From Atopsyche davidsoni (Eukaryota; Arthropoda; Insecta; Trichoptera; Hydrobiosidae), in NCBI GenBank assembly GCA_022113835.1, contig JAILWY010000015.1, forward strand, positions 2,982,501 through 3,046,500: DNA of 64,000 bases, read 5' to 3'. The notes under the pieces were generated by a model, which saw only the letters and a list, made by a program, of their open reading frames with translations, did not search any database and had not been told where the DNA came from. Positions within the stretch are counted from its first letter, which is position 1. Every line of letters starts with the position of its first letter. Below are positions 37,890-49,429 of this stretch, piece after piece. The translations under genes and the position numbers were made by a program.

Positions 37890-40775
37890 CATTATTTATT
37901 ATTATGCAATCTGAAAGAAAAAACTTTTGAGAGAGTAGGAAACCGCAAACATAAAAGGCATACCAACAAGTGATCGGAAGCAATTTGAGCAATGAAGTTG
38001 AAAAGGTTTATTGATATAAATAGATTTGAACTTGTCAAATATTTGTCATGTTAAGAGGTATCTCAGAAACAGGACGTCTGTGATTAAACAATGTGTTGTA
38101 AATCCGTGGTAATTAATACAACCGTGATCCGTTGTATGTTTTCAAGCATTGTCATCATCGTTAAATATATTTAAAAAAATATATATATTAATATTAATAA
38201 AATATTTAAAAATTATCCCATAACCACAGTGTGCTTCTCAGCAAAAAAAAAAAAGAATTTAGGAACAAATTAACAGAGTGCAAATGTCATCCATAACTCT
38301 GGCGGTTTTTAGTCACCCTGTTCCGGCAGGCCTCAGCCCGAAGGCAATAAATAAACTTAAATAATGCCACATTGTCGAGACTGGCTAGGAAATTAGGCGT
38401 AGAGTCGCCGTGAGTGCAAACACGTTGGGGGACGGAAGTGGATTCGGGAGAGACCAGACTTAATGAGATTCTGCGTCCAAACCGGGACAGAATCAGCTAT
38501 TTCGTCTGCAGAATATCGATTAAAACGATCCACGCATGAAACGACGAAAAAAAAACGCTCGATAATTTTTTTACGACACACGCTGTCAAGTGTTTAAATG
38601 TGTGAATCGATAAGCTAAATACTATATACGCAATAAACCTTTATGGTATTTTTCTTATCACGGATCTCATGTGACATGTCGCTTGTACATATTTTTTTAC
38701 TTAAACGAATAAATGATAGCATAAAGTTCACATAAAGTTATCTGGCACAGATAAATCAGTAAAACACTATTTATCAAATAAAATATAAAAAAGTATAAAA
38801 GTTTGAATTGATATGTAAGGTTGTATATAAAAACTACGTTTCAATTGTAAATTTATTTAGGTAATATCCTTAAAAAATAATTCTTAGAAACCGATATGCT
38901 GCATTGCGAAACTGATTTGATTATTATGGGAAAATATATTTAATTTATTGTGAACTTAATATATAAAATAATTATTGTGACACACGGTAACATAAACCTT
39001 CCAGAAAAAAATGTACATGTTTTATTTTTTTAACATTTCAACTGTGGCGTGATTTCGTTTTATATTTAAAAAAAAAAAAATGATCTGTAGACGCGTAGAT
39101 GTCTACGGTAGTTTATTTTAAATCACCCGTATTTATAAGGGAATTAAAAAAATAAAATGCACATCATGAGATGTCAACAAAAGGAAAATACAAAATATCA
39201 ACGTAACTATTTCCATCCGAATTCATTGCCCGCGGGCGAGAAAACGAAAAAATATCGTCGAGATTAATATTAAAAATATAATAAATAATAAAATTATGAC
39301 ACATCTTCTCGCCGGTTTCTTGAAATTATTAAGGAAGTTGATCGTTATATGAGATATTTATTTTTTATATATCGCACGCTCCGCGAGCACGTGAAGGTAG
39401 TAATATAAAAATGTGACAGTACACGATTTCAGCGTTAATATTTTTAAATGATTATGTAGCAGAAAGCAGGAGGAAATAAATATTTCATAAGAATAATCTC
39501 AAGCTGTATGGAAACCAACAGAGTAAGCGTGCTAGACTTTGAAATAAGGCGTAAGATATGATATTGGATTTGTAATGTATTAGGAGCGAAGGTAATCAAA
39601 AAAAAGCCGGCAATATATATTTTTTATATAATAAAACGTCAGTTTTCTTAATTATCAGATTAACAGAAGACACGGAGAGATATTTATTAAGACTATTCAG
39701 AATAAAAAATATATGCATCTAAGCATTAAGCTTACTCAGGTATTTATATATTTTTCTAAGAAAAAATAATTCTTAAAGATGTACAAACATTTTCGTACAG
39801 TGATAAATAATAAATATTTAAAATGATGCCGTTTATTTTAATTTATAAAATACTTACATATAGAAAGCAGTTGTATTTTTAAAACACAATAAGAGTCAGA
39901 TAACATTTTAAACACACCTTGTTATTTGAAGAAAAAAAAACTTTTTCGTAAGGGATTAAAATTTACGCATGCAGTTTTATTCGACGGAATGCAAAATATT
40001 TTAAAAAGAAGACCGCATAATTTAAATAAAAATAAAAATTAACAAACGTTTATTTCGTGAATATATGCACAGTATTATTTATTTAGCCTTGAGAGAATGC
40101 AATGATTTATTTATCAAATTATTTAGATTGAACGCCTATATTATATATAAAAAAACAGTAACACGATTATATTGTCACATTATGATGTCACAGCGTGTGT
40201 AGCCGCCTTTGGTTTTATGATACTACTAACTAAATCGGATTAACACTTGCATATCACGAATCAAGTTACTGAGCCACTGTGATCGAATCGGATACGGGAC
40301 GTGTGGGTATTTTCGCCGTTTCAAGCGTGAATGGATAACATATACTATTAAATCAAAATGTTGCCAATTAAATTGTGCATTATTAATATACCATGCATAG
40401 GAAGCATTAGAACTAGCAAGAAGGTTATATGTGACGATATTTCATATGAACGATCAGCGAGCGCGATGAAGGGATGCGCGGCAGACACGTCCAACAAAAA
40501 TAGTAATTAGTTCCGTCTGTTTGGGAACGCCAGTCATGTCTCATTTGAGACAATTTCCAAGGGAATTTATCTTGGCATGTCTCTGGCAGTGTGAGAGCAA
40601 ATACGCACTCTCCAGACACACACACACACCGGCAAAAGCTGGGTAATACTGGGAGATTGGATTTCTTTATTTAGTTCTAATGGAGACGTAAGGTTTAGAT
40701 ATAAAAATAAAAAATATATATTCCAGCCTGCTATACACGTTCTCTAGAAAACGTAAATATAGTATAATGTAATTG
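37890..40775. other. rg: AT-rich non-coding intron
   Basis: No gene seen. Short moderately GC-rich patches lie near 38290-38550 and 40250-40630, without recognised coding content. Confidence 0.55.

Positions 40776-40779
<4 letters not shown>

Positions 40780-40807
<28 letters not shown>
40780..40807. repeat. (AT)n microsatellite
   Basis: A short AT run directly abuts the palindromic element, so the element may have inserted into an AT repeat. Confidence 0.9.
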
Positions 40808-40810
<3 letters not shown>

Positions 40811-40965
40811 CTAATATGATTAGGCAAAATATTTCACACATTGAAGATGATTAAAGAAACTCTCAGAAAAATATCATCGTGGTTTGTGTATTTTTCTGAG
40901 AGTTTCTTTAATCATCTTCAATGTGTGAAATAATGTGCCTAATCATATAAGTAATAATATAAACC
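40808..40965. repeat. Palindromic derivative of the TIR/tRNA-Thr-like element
   Basis: Two arms, each matching the terminus of the 16.9 kb element (TACTAATATGATTAGGC, GAAGATGATTAAAGAAACTC, TCAGAAAAATATCATCGTGG), face each other with almost no spacer. The tRNA-like body is lost; only GGTTTGTG remains at the centre. An (AT)n tract borders the left end. Confidence 0.88.
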
Positions 40966-41019
40966 TGTAAAGGTAATAAATACGCACTTGATTTACGTTC
41001 AATCCACAAAATAAATATG

Positions 41020-41022
<3 letters not shown>

Positions 41023-41084
<62 letters not shown>

Positions 41085-41085
41085 T
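41023..41085. repeat. (AT)n microsatellite
   Basis: About 60 bases of alternating AT, ending at TATACTCGTATA. It produces spurious YIYI frames on the minus strand. Confidence 0.95.
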
Positions 41086-41239
41086 CGTATATATAGCATA
41101 CGTTATATTTAAGCATATTGCCAAATCTATTAAAATTGTTCAAAAGTTTGTTAATTAAAAGTATCGAATTTTTATTCTAATACAAGTTAAATGTCTAAGA
41201 TTACATACAAAATTAAATTGATTATGTCATTCATACCCA

Positions 41240-41355
41240 CTACACTTTTTCCGCATATAAAACCACGAAAAATGGCTCAGCATGAGTATATGCTCAGTGA
41301 AATGGTCGCCAACCTCCTCTGAGGAGAGGCACTTGATGAAGAAGTCATTTTTTAT
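41240..41355 (+). repeat. Dispersed repeat of unknown class, copy 2 (3' portion)
   Basis: GGCTCAGCATGAGTATATGC, TCAGTGAAATGGTCGCC and CTGAGGAGAGGCAC match the end of the 61.7 kb copy. Confidence 0.65.
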
Positions 41356-41359
41356 CGAA

Positions 41360-43130
41360 GAGAAGGTTTAAAAATTATTTAAAAAATACTGAATTGAATC
41401 TTCAAAAGCTAGATGTAAATTAGCCACGCCAAGAATGACCGACAGCTTTCAGTCTATATTAACATGGCAATATAATTTTTTAGTTTTAGCTTACCTGTTA
41501 CGCATAAAAATACTCGAGAATCAAAAATTGAAAGACTCACCTGAAACAAGGAAAAAAATAAGCATTAAAAATCGGTAATATAAAATAAACGTATAGTTAC
41601 TTAGTTTATATATAACTATACGTATACAATTTGATACGTTTACAATTAAAGACACAGTGATTACATTTGACAATTTCAAATAAATACAATTTTTATGTGT
41701 TATATATTAAAACTGTGAATAACGAAGTAACCAAAATTGGTCGAATATATAATGTGTATATCGCTACAAATATCTAAGCTTGTAAAAGTTGACGGAAAAA
41801 TACATCAGTATAATAAAAAAATATAATTGCCAAAGCCAATCTATTACTTTACCTGAAAAGGGTAAACTGAAATCAATCGATATTTTCAGTAAAGATTTGC
41901 GTATGAAAATCACGAAGTTTATTCCGAGCCAAGTCTTATACGAAGTGTTTTATATCAACATAATGACTTGTGACAAATATACAGGAATAGCACTTTGCTA
42001 ATGCGATTGGCTTGTATGGTTTGCGACAGGTAAGTGCTCTTTATCTGCTTGTATTTCAACCTTGGATTTTTTCTAATTGGGTTTTTACTCACTTGTATTA
42101 AATAATATTAGTTATAACTGGTTATATATGTATATGAAATCAACGAAATGTATTCTAATATTTTAGGAAAGCTTTTTAGCAAAATCGATACAAATATAAT
42201 TTTATTTGTGAAAAAATAGTTAAGTGTAATACATTTTAGCTAAAAATATTAAAATATGTAATAAAAACTTACGTGCATTGATTTAAGATCGTATGCACGC
42301 CACGCCGAAATACTGGAATACTAAATTAAAATTTTATAATATTTCTGTAAAAAATAGTGGAATGTAGTCAAAATATACAGTGAATGCATAATCAATTATT
42401 AAAAACATACAAAATACCAAAAAAATAACGATATCACCTACTGACTGCAGGTTGAATAGAAATATCTCATTTTTATTAAGTAATAATGAAATTGAAACCA
42501 TCGACTAAAGACTTGCTGAAAGCTATTAAAATATCTGAATAAGTAACATTGGACATTATTTTTTAAACATATGACAAAATATATTGTAAATTATGATCAA
42601 ATTAGGTATACTATATGTCCTGGTTTAAATGTCGTAAATAAACAACTTAAACATTTCAAAATGTAAACAAAAAAACTTCCCTGAAAGGGCTCTAAGAGCA
42701 GCTGCAAAACAAACAAAAAAAGTTCCAGATGGATATTAAATTATTGAGTGGAGACTTGTTGAATGTTAATAAATTATCACAATAAGTAATATTTCTAATA
42801 ATCATTATAAAACATACACAAGTATACAATCAATTGTAAAATGTGATCGAATTGGATATACCAATACTACGCCCTAGTCGACCGAAAACAAACTTCAAAT
42901 GCCAACGAAAACTCTCTTGAAAGGGCTCCAAAAGCAGAAGCAAAACGGCAAAAAAGTTCCAGATGGACATTAAACGTAATTGAATTAAAATCTCAAAAGA
43001 AAGTTAAAGAGACTGCGGGCGGAGAGCGCCGAGGGCGAAATTGGACAAAAAAATAACGAAACATAAACGAAATCAGAAATAGACCGTAGAGCGTCCGCGT
43101 GCGTCGCTGGCAAGACTGCGCTTCGAAAAC
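41360..43130. other. rg: AT-rich non-coding intron
   Basis: No gene seen. Bases 42655-42725 and 42896-42975 are similar (CTTCCCTGAAAGGGCTCTAA versus CTCTCTTGAAAGGGCTCCAA, both ending in AAAAAGTTCCAGATGGA plus CATTAAA or TATTAAA), an approximate direct repeat of about 70 bases with a period of about 240. Flanking sequence is also partly repeated. Confidence 0.55.
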
Positions 43131-43133
43131 GTC

Positions 43134-43495
43134 AAGCAGCCTGCACACGTAGCAACACAACTGACAACCGATTTGCAACTGGACAATAGCGTCTTCTTGT
43201 TTTGGCTGCCTACATGTGTCACTACACAACCGACAACCAAACTGTAAAGCCGCCTACACACGCAGCGACACAACCAGTAGCGCCCCATTCAGCATAAGTA
43301 AACAGCGCAAAAAATATTGTTTGTCGGTTATATCGCAACGGGTGTAAGCTGCGCTACTAATAAGCTACGCATACGAGGCAGTTACGCGATTGGTAATAAA
43401 GTTATCAAGTTTTGAGCATGTAGACGTAAATGAGGGCGTCTGTGGGAGGCTGCCGCTCGGTTGTCGGTTGTGTCGCAGCGCGTGTAGGCTGCTTC
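43134..43495. repeat. Cluster of CCAATAGCGTCC element arms, amplified head to tail
   Basis: Three left arms follow each other (GCAGCCTGCACACGTAGCAA, GGCTGCCTACATGTGTCACT, GCCGCCTACACACGCAGCGA). Right-arm pieces then follow at 43318-43355 and 43455-43495 (GGTTGTCGGTTGTGTCGCAG, CGCGTGTAGGCTGCTT). The outer flanks (CTTCGAAAACG and GCTTCGAAAG) are also related. Confidence 0.8.
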
Positions 43496-43499
43496 GAAA

Positions 43500-46140
43500 G
43501 TGGTGGATGTGTGCGAAAAAAATCCGGTCCGGGTGAGTTATGCGCCGGTTGGGATTAGGGGCTCGGGACACGCGGGACGGCCGTAAAGTGAGGTCGAGGG
43601 GGGATTAGGAATTTCAAATAAACTACGGCGGGATAAAGAGGGATTTGAAGAGGTGCGGGATAAAAAATGCTGTCACGTCGCGGGGACTGTTAAACGTGTG
43701 TTATTACAATTATGCGGTTTCTGCGCACATTTGTTAAATTGTAAATTTTAAATAAAAATGTTTTTTTTTTTTTGTTATTCAGATTTTTTTTTTTTTTTTG
43801 ACAGAATGTACTAGATGGAATTCGTTTTAATAATTTTATCAACAAAATACATCAACTGTAAATTGTACAAATTTTTGAAATTGTATTACTTTTCAAATAA
43901 ATACTATTTTTGTTTCGTTTTTTCGTGAGCTTTATGAGGTGAAGACATTGAGAAACGTTTAATCTGACGAAGAATCTGAGTTACACTATACTGTAACATT
44001 AGACGCTGCAAGCACAATGTATATGAACTCCTTGTATGGTGATGGCGCTTATGTTATTTATTACGAAATATTAGTGATCTATGAACCGTTCAGCTATTTA
44101 TAATTATCTGTTTAGATATAGAAAGTTGCAAATACACTAATTTTTTAGAATTTATAAGTTCTTGGGTGCTAAAGTGTGTTATTAGTTGAATTTTTAAGGT
44201 TTTTGAAGAGTTTTCCAAAAAACCTATAAAGGTGACTCCAGTATGTAAATGTCAACATGTTAATAATTTATTTATTGTAAATAAGAGGCACACGCCACAA
44301 GACACAGTGGCCGGAAGTCAAGAGCACTAAGGCTGGCCCCATGATACACATTTGTTCAGTGAGATGGTCACCAACCTCCTCAGAAGAGGAAAGTAACACA
44401 CTGGCGTTAAGGTGCGAGTCCGCAAATTAGCTCGCCGCTACAAAGATACGCGAGGAGGTGTGTTCTGGTAATTTATGTCCCCCTAAGTGGGCACTAATCC
44501 ACGCAGCCGTCCACCTCTAAGCGAGACAAAGTTATTAGGAGCGCCTCGTGGAGATGAAGGGAATAATGCGAGCTTTTTGTGTCGCGGCCGTATATATTAA
44601 TTACCTTCTCTTCGCGTATTGATATTTTTTTCATTCTTGTGAAAAGAGGATGTCAATTTTATTTTTAAAATTGAAATATATTTCAAGTTATTTTTTGATA
44701 TGTATTAACGAAAAACTACCTAGTACAAAGTATGGTTTAAAAAGCCTATACAAATGAGGCTTGTATAATATCATGGTAACTATATACGCTGGAGGCACAT
44801 GAGGTCAGATGGTCCGTGCGAATACTCTATATATAATATTTATATGAAAGTTAAAGTCAGTTGGAAAGAAGTAAATAAGCAATTGGTTGTAAAGTAATAA
44901 AAAAATATTGGCAACTGTGTCGCTCTTAATTTATTGCTTAAAATTATTAAAGTGAAAATTGATTAACTGTATCAAACCCTATCGCACCAAGAATTGCATA
45001 ATTTACAAAAAATCTTGCTAATTATAAGACTTCGAAGTAGTAAGTGGTTGTCACCTTTTAAAACATTCTTAATAAATCATGATCCTTTGCACTGGAAAAC
45101 GAGGAAAACTTAAGTAACAAATATTATACTAATATAATGTAGTTCGCATTCACCGATTTAACAAATGTGAAACTAAAAAGTATTCAACACGAGTTAAAAA
45201 AAACTTATATGATATTTTGCGGTTTGATAAGTGATTTTCAAAGCAGTATTGAACGTATAATCAAACATCAAATACCCACAATGTCCACTATAATATCATC
45301 AAACAACAAAAAACACAGAGCGAAAAATTTACAACTAGATTAATCGACATCATTTCTGGTACAGTATAAACATCGGGAGGTAGTAATAAATACACTGGGA
45401 AGTGTCTTAATATACTTAGTATAAACACTATAAAAAACTACAAAATTCCATTAGGCAGGGAAAAACAAATTTCGTACGGGAGAGACAGAGAGCTGAGGCA
45501 TCGTCAGGTGTCGCCTATAAATCTGTCTCCTTTTGTAAACATGGGAATAAACTGAGCAGGGCTACACGTACGTACGCACACTCTGAGCCACGCTATAGAA
45601 CTCCAGATTGGAGACTAACAGAGATGGGCACGACTAAAATTTGTAAGGGATTCTTTGGCTCAAAATTAAATTGTATAAATCGAGCTTAATAATGCTTTCG
45701 ATTTATTTATATCATCGTTAAATCAAAATCGCATTTTTGTTTAAGCTCTTAAAGTGTCATTCAGTAAAGAGACCATATTTTGTGGTACAAACTATCTAAC
45801 ACCATACGCGTGCAGTGAGACCCAAAACCGATCGAGGCGTAATATATATTTTCAGTACGTTTTTTGCACCATGCGACGATTGCGCGGCGCGGTCACCAAT
45901 GAAGCCTTTTGATTTTAAGCAGAGCCTTTTTAATTCAAGTGGTATCGTGCGCGTTGCACTTTAATTACCTGCATATTCTCTAAATTGTGGATTCTTGCCC
46001 CGCGGCTGGGCGCAGGCCTTGACGGACGGCCCCCATTAGCCGCCGCATCCACGAATGCACTTAGCCCGTGAGATAGTGCATCCGAGCCAGATAAATCTGA
46101 CTGTCGCCAGGCGGTGCCGCGGCGTCGCAACGAAGTCTTT
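43500..46140. other. rg: Non-coding intron
   Basis: GC-richer at 43500-43700 and at 45940-46135, otherwise AT-rich with long T tracts at 43760-43800. No protein or RNA gene is recognised. Confidence 0.5.
44330..44397 (+). repeat. Dispersed repeat of unknown class, copy 4 (short end fragment)
   Basis: TTCAGTGAGATGGTCACCAA followed by CCTCCTCAGAAGAGG matches the ends of the 41.2 kb and 61.7 kb copies. Confidence 0.5.
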
Positions 46141-46150
46141 GTTCATACTT

Positions 46151-46383
46151 AAAGCTGCCTACGCACGTTGCGACAAAACCGACAACTGAACGAAGATTAA
46201 CAAATAGCGCCCCTTTGAGCCGACTGTGCACACTGCAATACAACCGAACAGTGATTAACTGATAGCGCTCTATGAAGTCAACTACACATGCTGCAACACA
46301 AGCGATAACCGAACAGCGATCATCCAAAAGTAGCCCTTTATCATGTTTAGTTGTTAACTGTGCCGTAGTGTGAGTAGGCTTTG
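46151..46383. repeat. CCAATAGCGTCC element with three successive left arms
   Basis: Units of about 60-70 bp start AGCTGCCTACGCACGTTGCG, AGCCGACTGTGCACACTGCA and GTCAACTACACATGCTGCAA. Each is followed by an ACCGA.CA..GA....TTAAC and TAGCGC-type motif. A single right arm (GTTGTTAACTGTGCC to GAGTAGGCTTT) closes the cluster. Confidence 0.8.
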
Positions 46384-46384
46384 A

Positions 46385-47560
46385 TCCCTTCCCTTGTAGT
46401 CCCCTTAATATAAAGACGATTGATTATTATATTTTATAGCAAAATTAAACACAAGCAACATTTCACTAATTGGCCGATCCAGTTGTTTCCCACAAATGAA
46501 ATAAAGCGGTTGAATATTTTCCCCACACTATATCACAAAGGCCCAGTCGCGTTTAATTAAATTCCGATTATAATATTCCGTTTCCCACAGTTCAGGTAAT
46601 TGTGAGTGCCGTCATAGCAAGCTCACACGCGGATGGTCGGTTGCTCCAAATATATGCCTGGGTACTCGAGGATAACCGATTCATGAAAACTCGTATATGT
46701 ATGTATTTAGCATAATAACGTATCTCTGTGTCAATCTTATATGAGATGAAATATTGTACTACTCGTTATGAACTAAAAATAAAAAAGATAAAAACGCTAC
46801 TCCGAATTTTTGATTTATCAAACAAATAGATCGGTTTTGATTTTATATGACTTAAATATTAATATAAAAGAATTGACAAAAGTCTAAAAAAGACAGAAAA
46901 AATAATAAGTTTAGCTAAAATTTAGAACAATCATATTTTTTATAATTATTATTTGAAACTTCAAATTTTTCTCTAAAAACTAACACTCTTTTATGTAATT
47001 ATTAATATATATTCATTTTTGGACTAGTATTTTCGCCTCACAAAACTTATATACAATAAATTTTCATTGGTACATTAATTGTTATAAGGCTTAAAAAAGT
47101 GTGGCATTAAAATTTGACCGAAATAAACATTTGAATATAACAAAGGAAAAAATCAGATAAACAATTATACCAACTGTAAGATTTTCGTGATACATACAAT
47201 TTATTAGTAATAAATAAATAAAAATCTTTATTTTCAATAAATCAATTGTATATTACATATAAAAGACAGTTAATCAGACGCCTAATTGACAAAACGTTTA
47301 AATGCATTTATTTAATGGGGCGTATCAGTATATACTTTGTATTTCATCTTCCTTTGTTCCTATATTTAGACACAAACGCATTATATACCAAAAAAGCGCT
47401 ACATTTTACTAACGGCGTCGTTACAATTTGAATATGATGAATAAAACATGCGGTAATAATATGATAGTCGGGTATCTTTAACAGTCCAATGTGAATACAC
47501 ACCGAAAGGATAGTAAAAAAATATTTCAGTAGCGCACCGGCAACAATCTAATCAGCATAT
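46385..47560. other. AT-rich DNA upstream of the first mab-21 gene
   Basis: No coding sequence or recognised repeat. It becomes extremely AT-rich from 46760 to 47450, then changes abruptly to a GC-rich promoter region. Confidence 0.5.
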
Positions 47561-47564
47561 TAAT

Positions 47565-47841
47565 TGTGTTTAAAAGGCGTCGGGCGCGCGCACAGCGGGG
47601 CGGGGCCACGGGAAGCCCCTCCCCCTCGTGGCCCCGCCCCCCTGCCTCTGCGGGTCTCGCCTCTCGCTCTCTCGACCTCCCGCTTCCCTCGCACGTACAG
47701 CCGTCAATCCAAACCGGTCGCTAGTCGCTTACGTACCTCCATTCCGAGCGCATACCCGTGCCGCTCGACAGCCGGGCGCCCATCATCACGATAAACATGT
47801 AACAAATAACAACACTCAGCTGTCCTCATCGAGCGCTCGAG
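47565..47841 (+). promoter_or_regulatory. GC-rich promoter and 5' UTR region of the first mab-21 gene
   Basis: A TATA-like TTTAAAAGG (47569-47577) lies just before a CpG-rich stretch. Bases 47597-47610 (GGGGCGGGGCCACG) and 47627-47640 (CGTGGCCCCGCCCC) form a perfect 14-bp inverted repeat holding two GC boxes around a 16-nt spacer. The start of transcription is probably near 47590-47600, but that is inferred. Confidence 0.5.
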
Positions 47842-48939
47842 ATGTTGGTCCCCGCGGACATGATGGCGGCCCAGTCCAAGATGCTGTACCAGCTCAATAA
47901 GTACTACGCCGAGAGGGTGCAGACCAGGATGGGGCAGATCTCCAAGACGATCAGGGAAGTCTGCAAGGTGGTACAGGACGTGCTCAAGGAGGTCGAAGTC
48001 CAGGAGCCGCGGTTCATATCCTCGCTGACGGAGTGCAACGGGAAGTTTGAAGGATTAGAAGTCATCTCTCCGGGGGAATTCGAAGTGGTGCTGTACTTGA
48101 ATCAAATGGGCGTTTTCAATTTCGTGGATGACGGGTCCTTGCCGGGATGCGCCGTTCTGAAGTTGAGCGATGGGAGGAAGCGATCCATGTCGCTGTGGGT
48201 CGAGTTTATAACCGCTTCCGGATACCTATCGGCTAGAAAGATCCGGTCGCGCTTTCAGACGCTGGTGGCGCAGGCCTGCGATAAGTGCACGTACAGGGAT
48301 TCAGTCAAAATGATCGCAGACACGACTGAAGTCAAACTGAGGATCAGGGAAAGATACGTCGTTCAGATTACTCCAGCGTTCAAGTGCTCTGGCGTTTGGC
48401 CGAGGTCCGCCGCGCACTGGCCGATACCTCACATACCCTGGCCGCACCCCAACTTGGTCGCAGAAGTCAAAACCGAAGGGTTCGACCTTTTATCCAAAGA
48501 GTGCATTGCTCTGCAAGGGAAGCAATCGGCTATGGAAGGGGACGCTTGGGTGCTGTCTTTCTTGGAAGCGGAGAACAGGCTGCTGCAAGGAGGCTGCAGA
48601 AGAAGGTGTTTGAGTATACTGAAAACGCTGCGCGATAGGCACCTGGAGCTACCGGGAAACCCGGTGACAAGTTACCACATGAAGACGCTCCTGCTCTACG
48701 AATGCGAGAAGCACCCTCGAGAGCTGGAGTGGGACGAGGCGAGCGTCGGGGATAGAATAAACGGAATATTCTTGCAACTGATCTCGTGCCTGCAGTGCAG
48801 ACGGTGTCCTCATTACTTCCTACCGAACCTTGACTTGTTCAAAGGGAAATCCCCGAGCGCCCTGGAAAACGCAGCGAAGCAAGTGTGGCGTCTTACGAGG
48901 GAAATGCTCACCAACACAAGGTCATTGGAAAAATTATAA
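47842..48939 (+). CDS. mab-21: Mab-21 family protein, first paralogue, intronless
   Basis: 365 residues, close to the 359 of human MAB21L1, which it matches along its whole length. It has an N-terminal helix, EVCKVVQDVLKEVEVQEPRF, the EFEVVLYLNQMGVFNFVDDG core (79-98), GRKRSMSLWVEFITASGYLS (111-130), WPRSAAHWP, the C-x2-C-x2-C-x-H cluster near 316-324, and the C-terminus SLEKL. The fold is the cGAS-like nucleotidyltransferase fold; the paired acidic residues of E79-F-E81 sit where the cGAS metal-binding pair lies, but no enzymatic activity is established for this subfamily. Mab-21 proteins act in eye, neural and sensory-organ development. The start MLVPADMM is shared with the paralogue at 54654. 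It lies antisense inside the presumed rugose intron. It has more residues in common with human MAB21L1 than the second copy at several sites (EVQEPRF, EVVLYLNQMGVFN, HIPWP). Confidence 0.96.
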   Translation: MLVPADMMAAQSKMLYQLNKYYAERVQTRMGQISKTIREVCKVVQDVLKEVEVQEPRFISSLTECNGKFEGLEVISPGEFEVVLYLNQMGVFNFVDDGSLPGCAVLKLSDGRKRSMSLWVEFITASGYLSARKIRSRFQTLVAQACDKCTYRDSVKMIADTTEVKLRIRERYVVQITPAFKCSGVWPRSAAHWPIPHIPWPHPNLVAEVKTEGFDLLSKECIALQGKQSAMEGDAWVLSFLEAENRLLQGGCRRRCLSILKTLRDRHLELPGNPVTSYHMKTLLLYECEKHPRELEWDEASVGDRINGIFLQLISCLQCRRCPHYFLPNLDLFKGKSPSALENAAKQVWRLTREMLTNTRSLEKL

Positions 48940-49417
48940 ATCAGCATTATTGGTCATAATCAGTATACGATTTCAATACTAAGTTGTTTACATTAGTGGT
49001 GCTTCATAGGTAGTAAAAGTGTTTGTATTATTGGTAAAGTATACGTTAGAGTTTAACAGCTGGGATTAAATATTATTAGGTGCGATTAAGCTATGTAATC
49101 GAAATGTATACGAAAATTTCTAAGTCATAGAGTTAAGTTACTTTGCATTTGATATTAATTTGAAGTAAATATTGTTGTGTTAATTTCTGTGATTAAAACG
49201 TTGTATGTGATTCTACTTTTTAGAGTTCAATTTCTAATGTTCCCGTCGGATTCCGACAAAAAATATTATAAGAAGCTTTATGTTTGTATTGCTGTGCTAT
49301 TTTTTATGATTATTTATAATTATATAAAAAAATAATCCTATGTGCATATCTATATTAAATGCATTCCTCGATAATATCTACCTATATTAAATATAGATTT
49401 TCAGTGTTGTGATAGAA

Positions 49418-49423
49418 AATAAA
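49418..49423 (+). terminator. mab-21: Poly(A) signal AATAAA of the first mab-21 gene
   Basis: Canonical AATAAA 479 nt after the stop, in AT-rich 3' UTR. A weaker ATTAAA lies near 49064. Confidence 0.5.
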
Positions 49424-49429
49424 TTGTAT

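Noticed and set aside
40908..41143. Minus-strand frames rich in YIYIYI, also at 29105-29287 and 59893-60222
   Set aside because: They translate (AT)n microsatellites; there is no coding signal.
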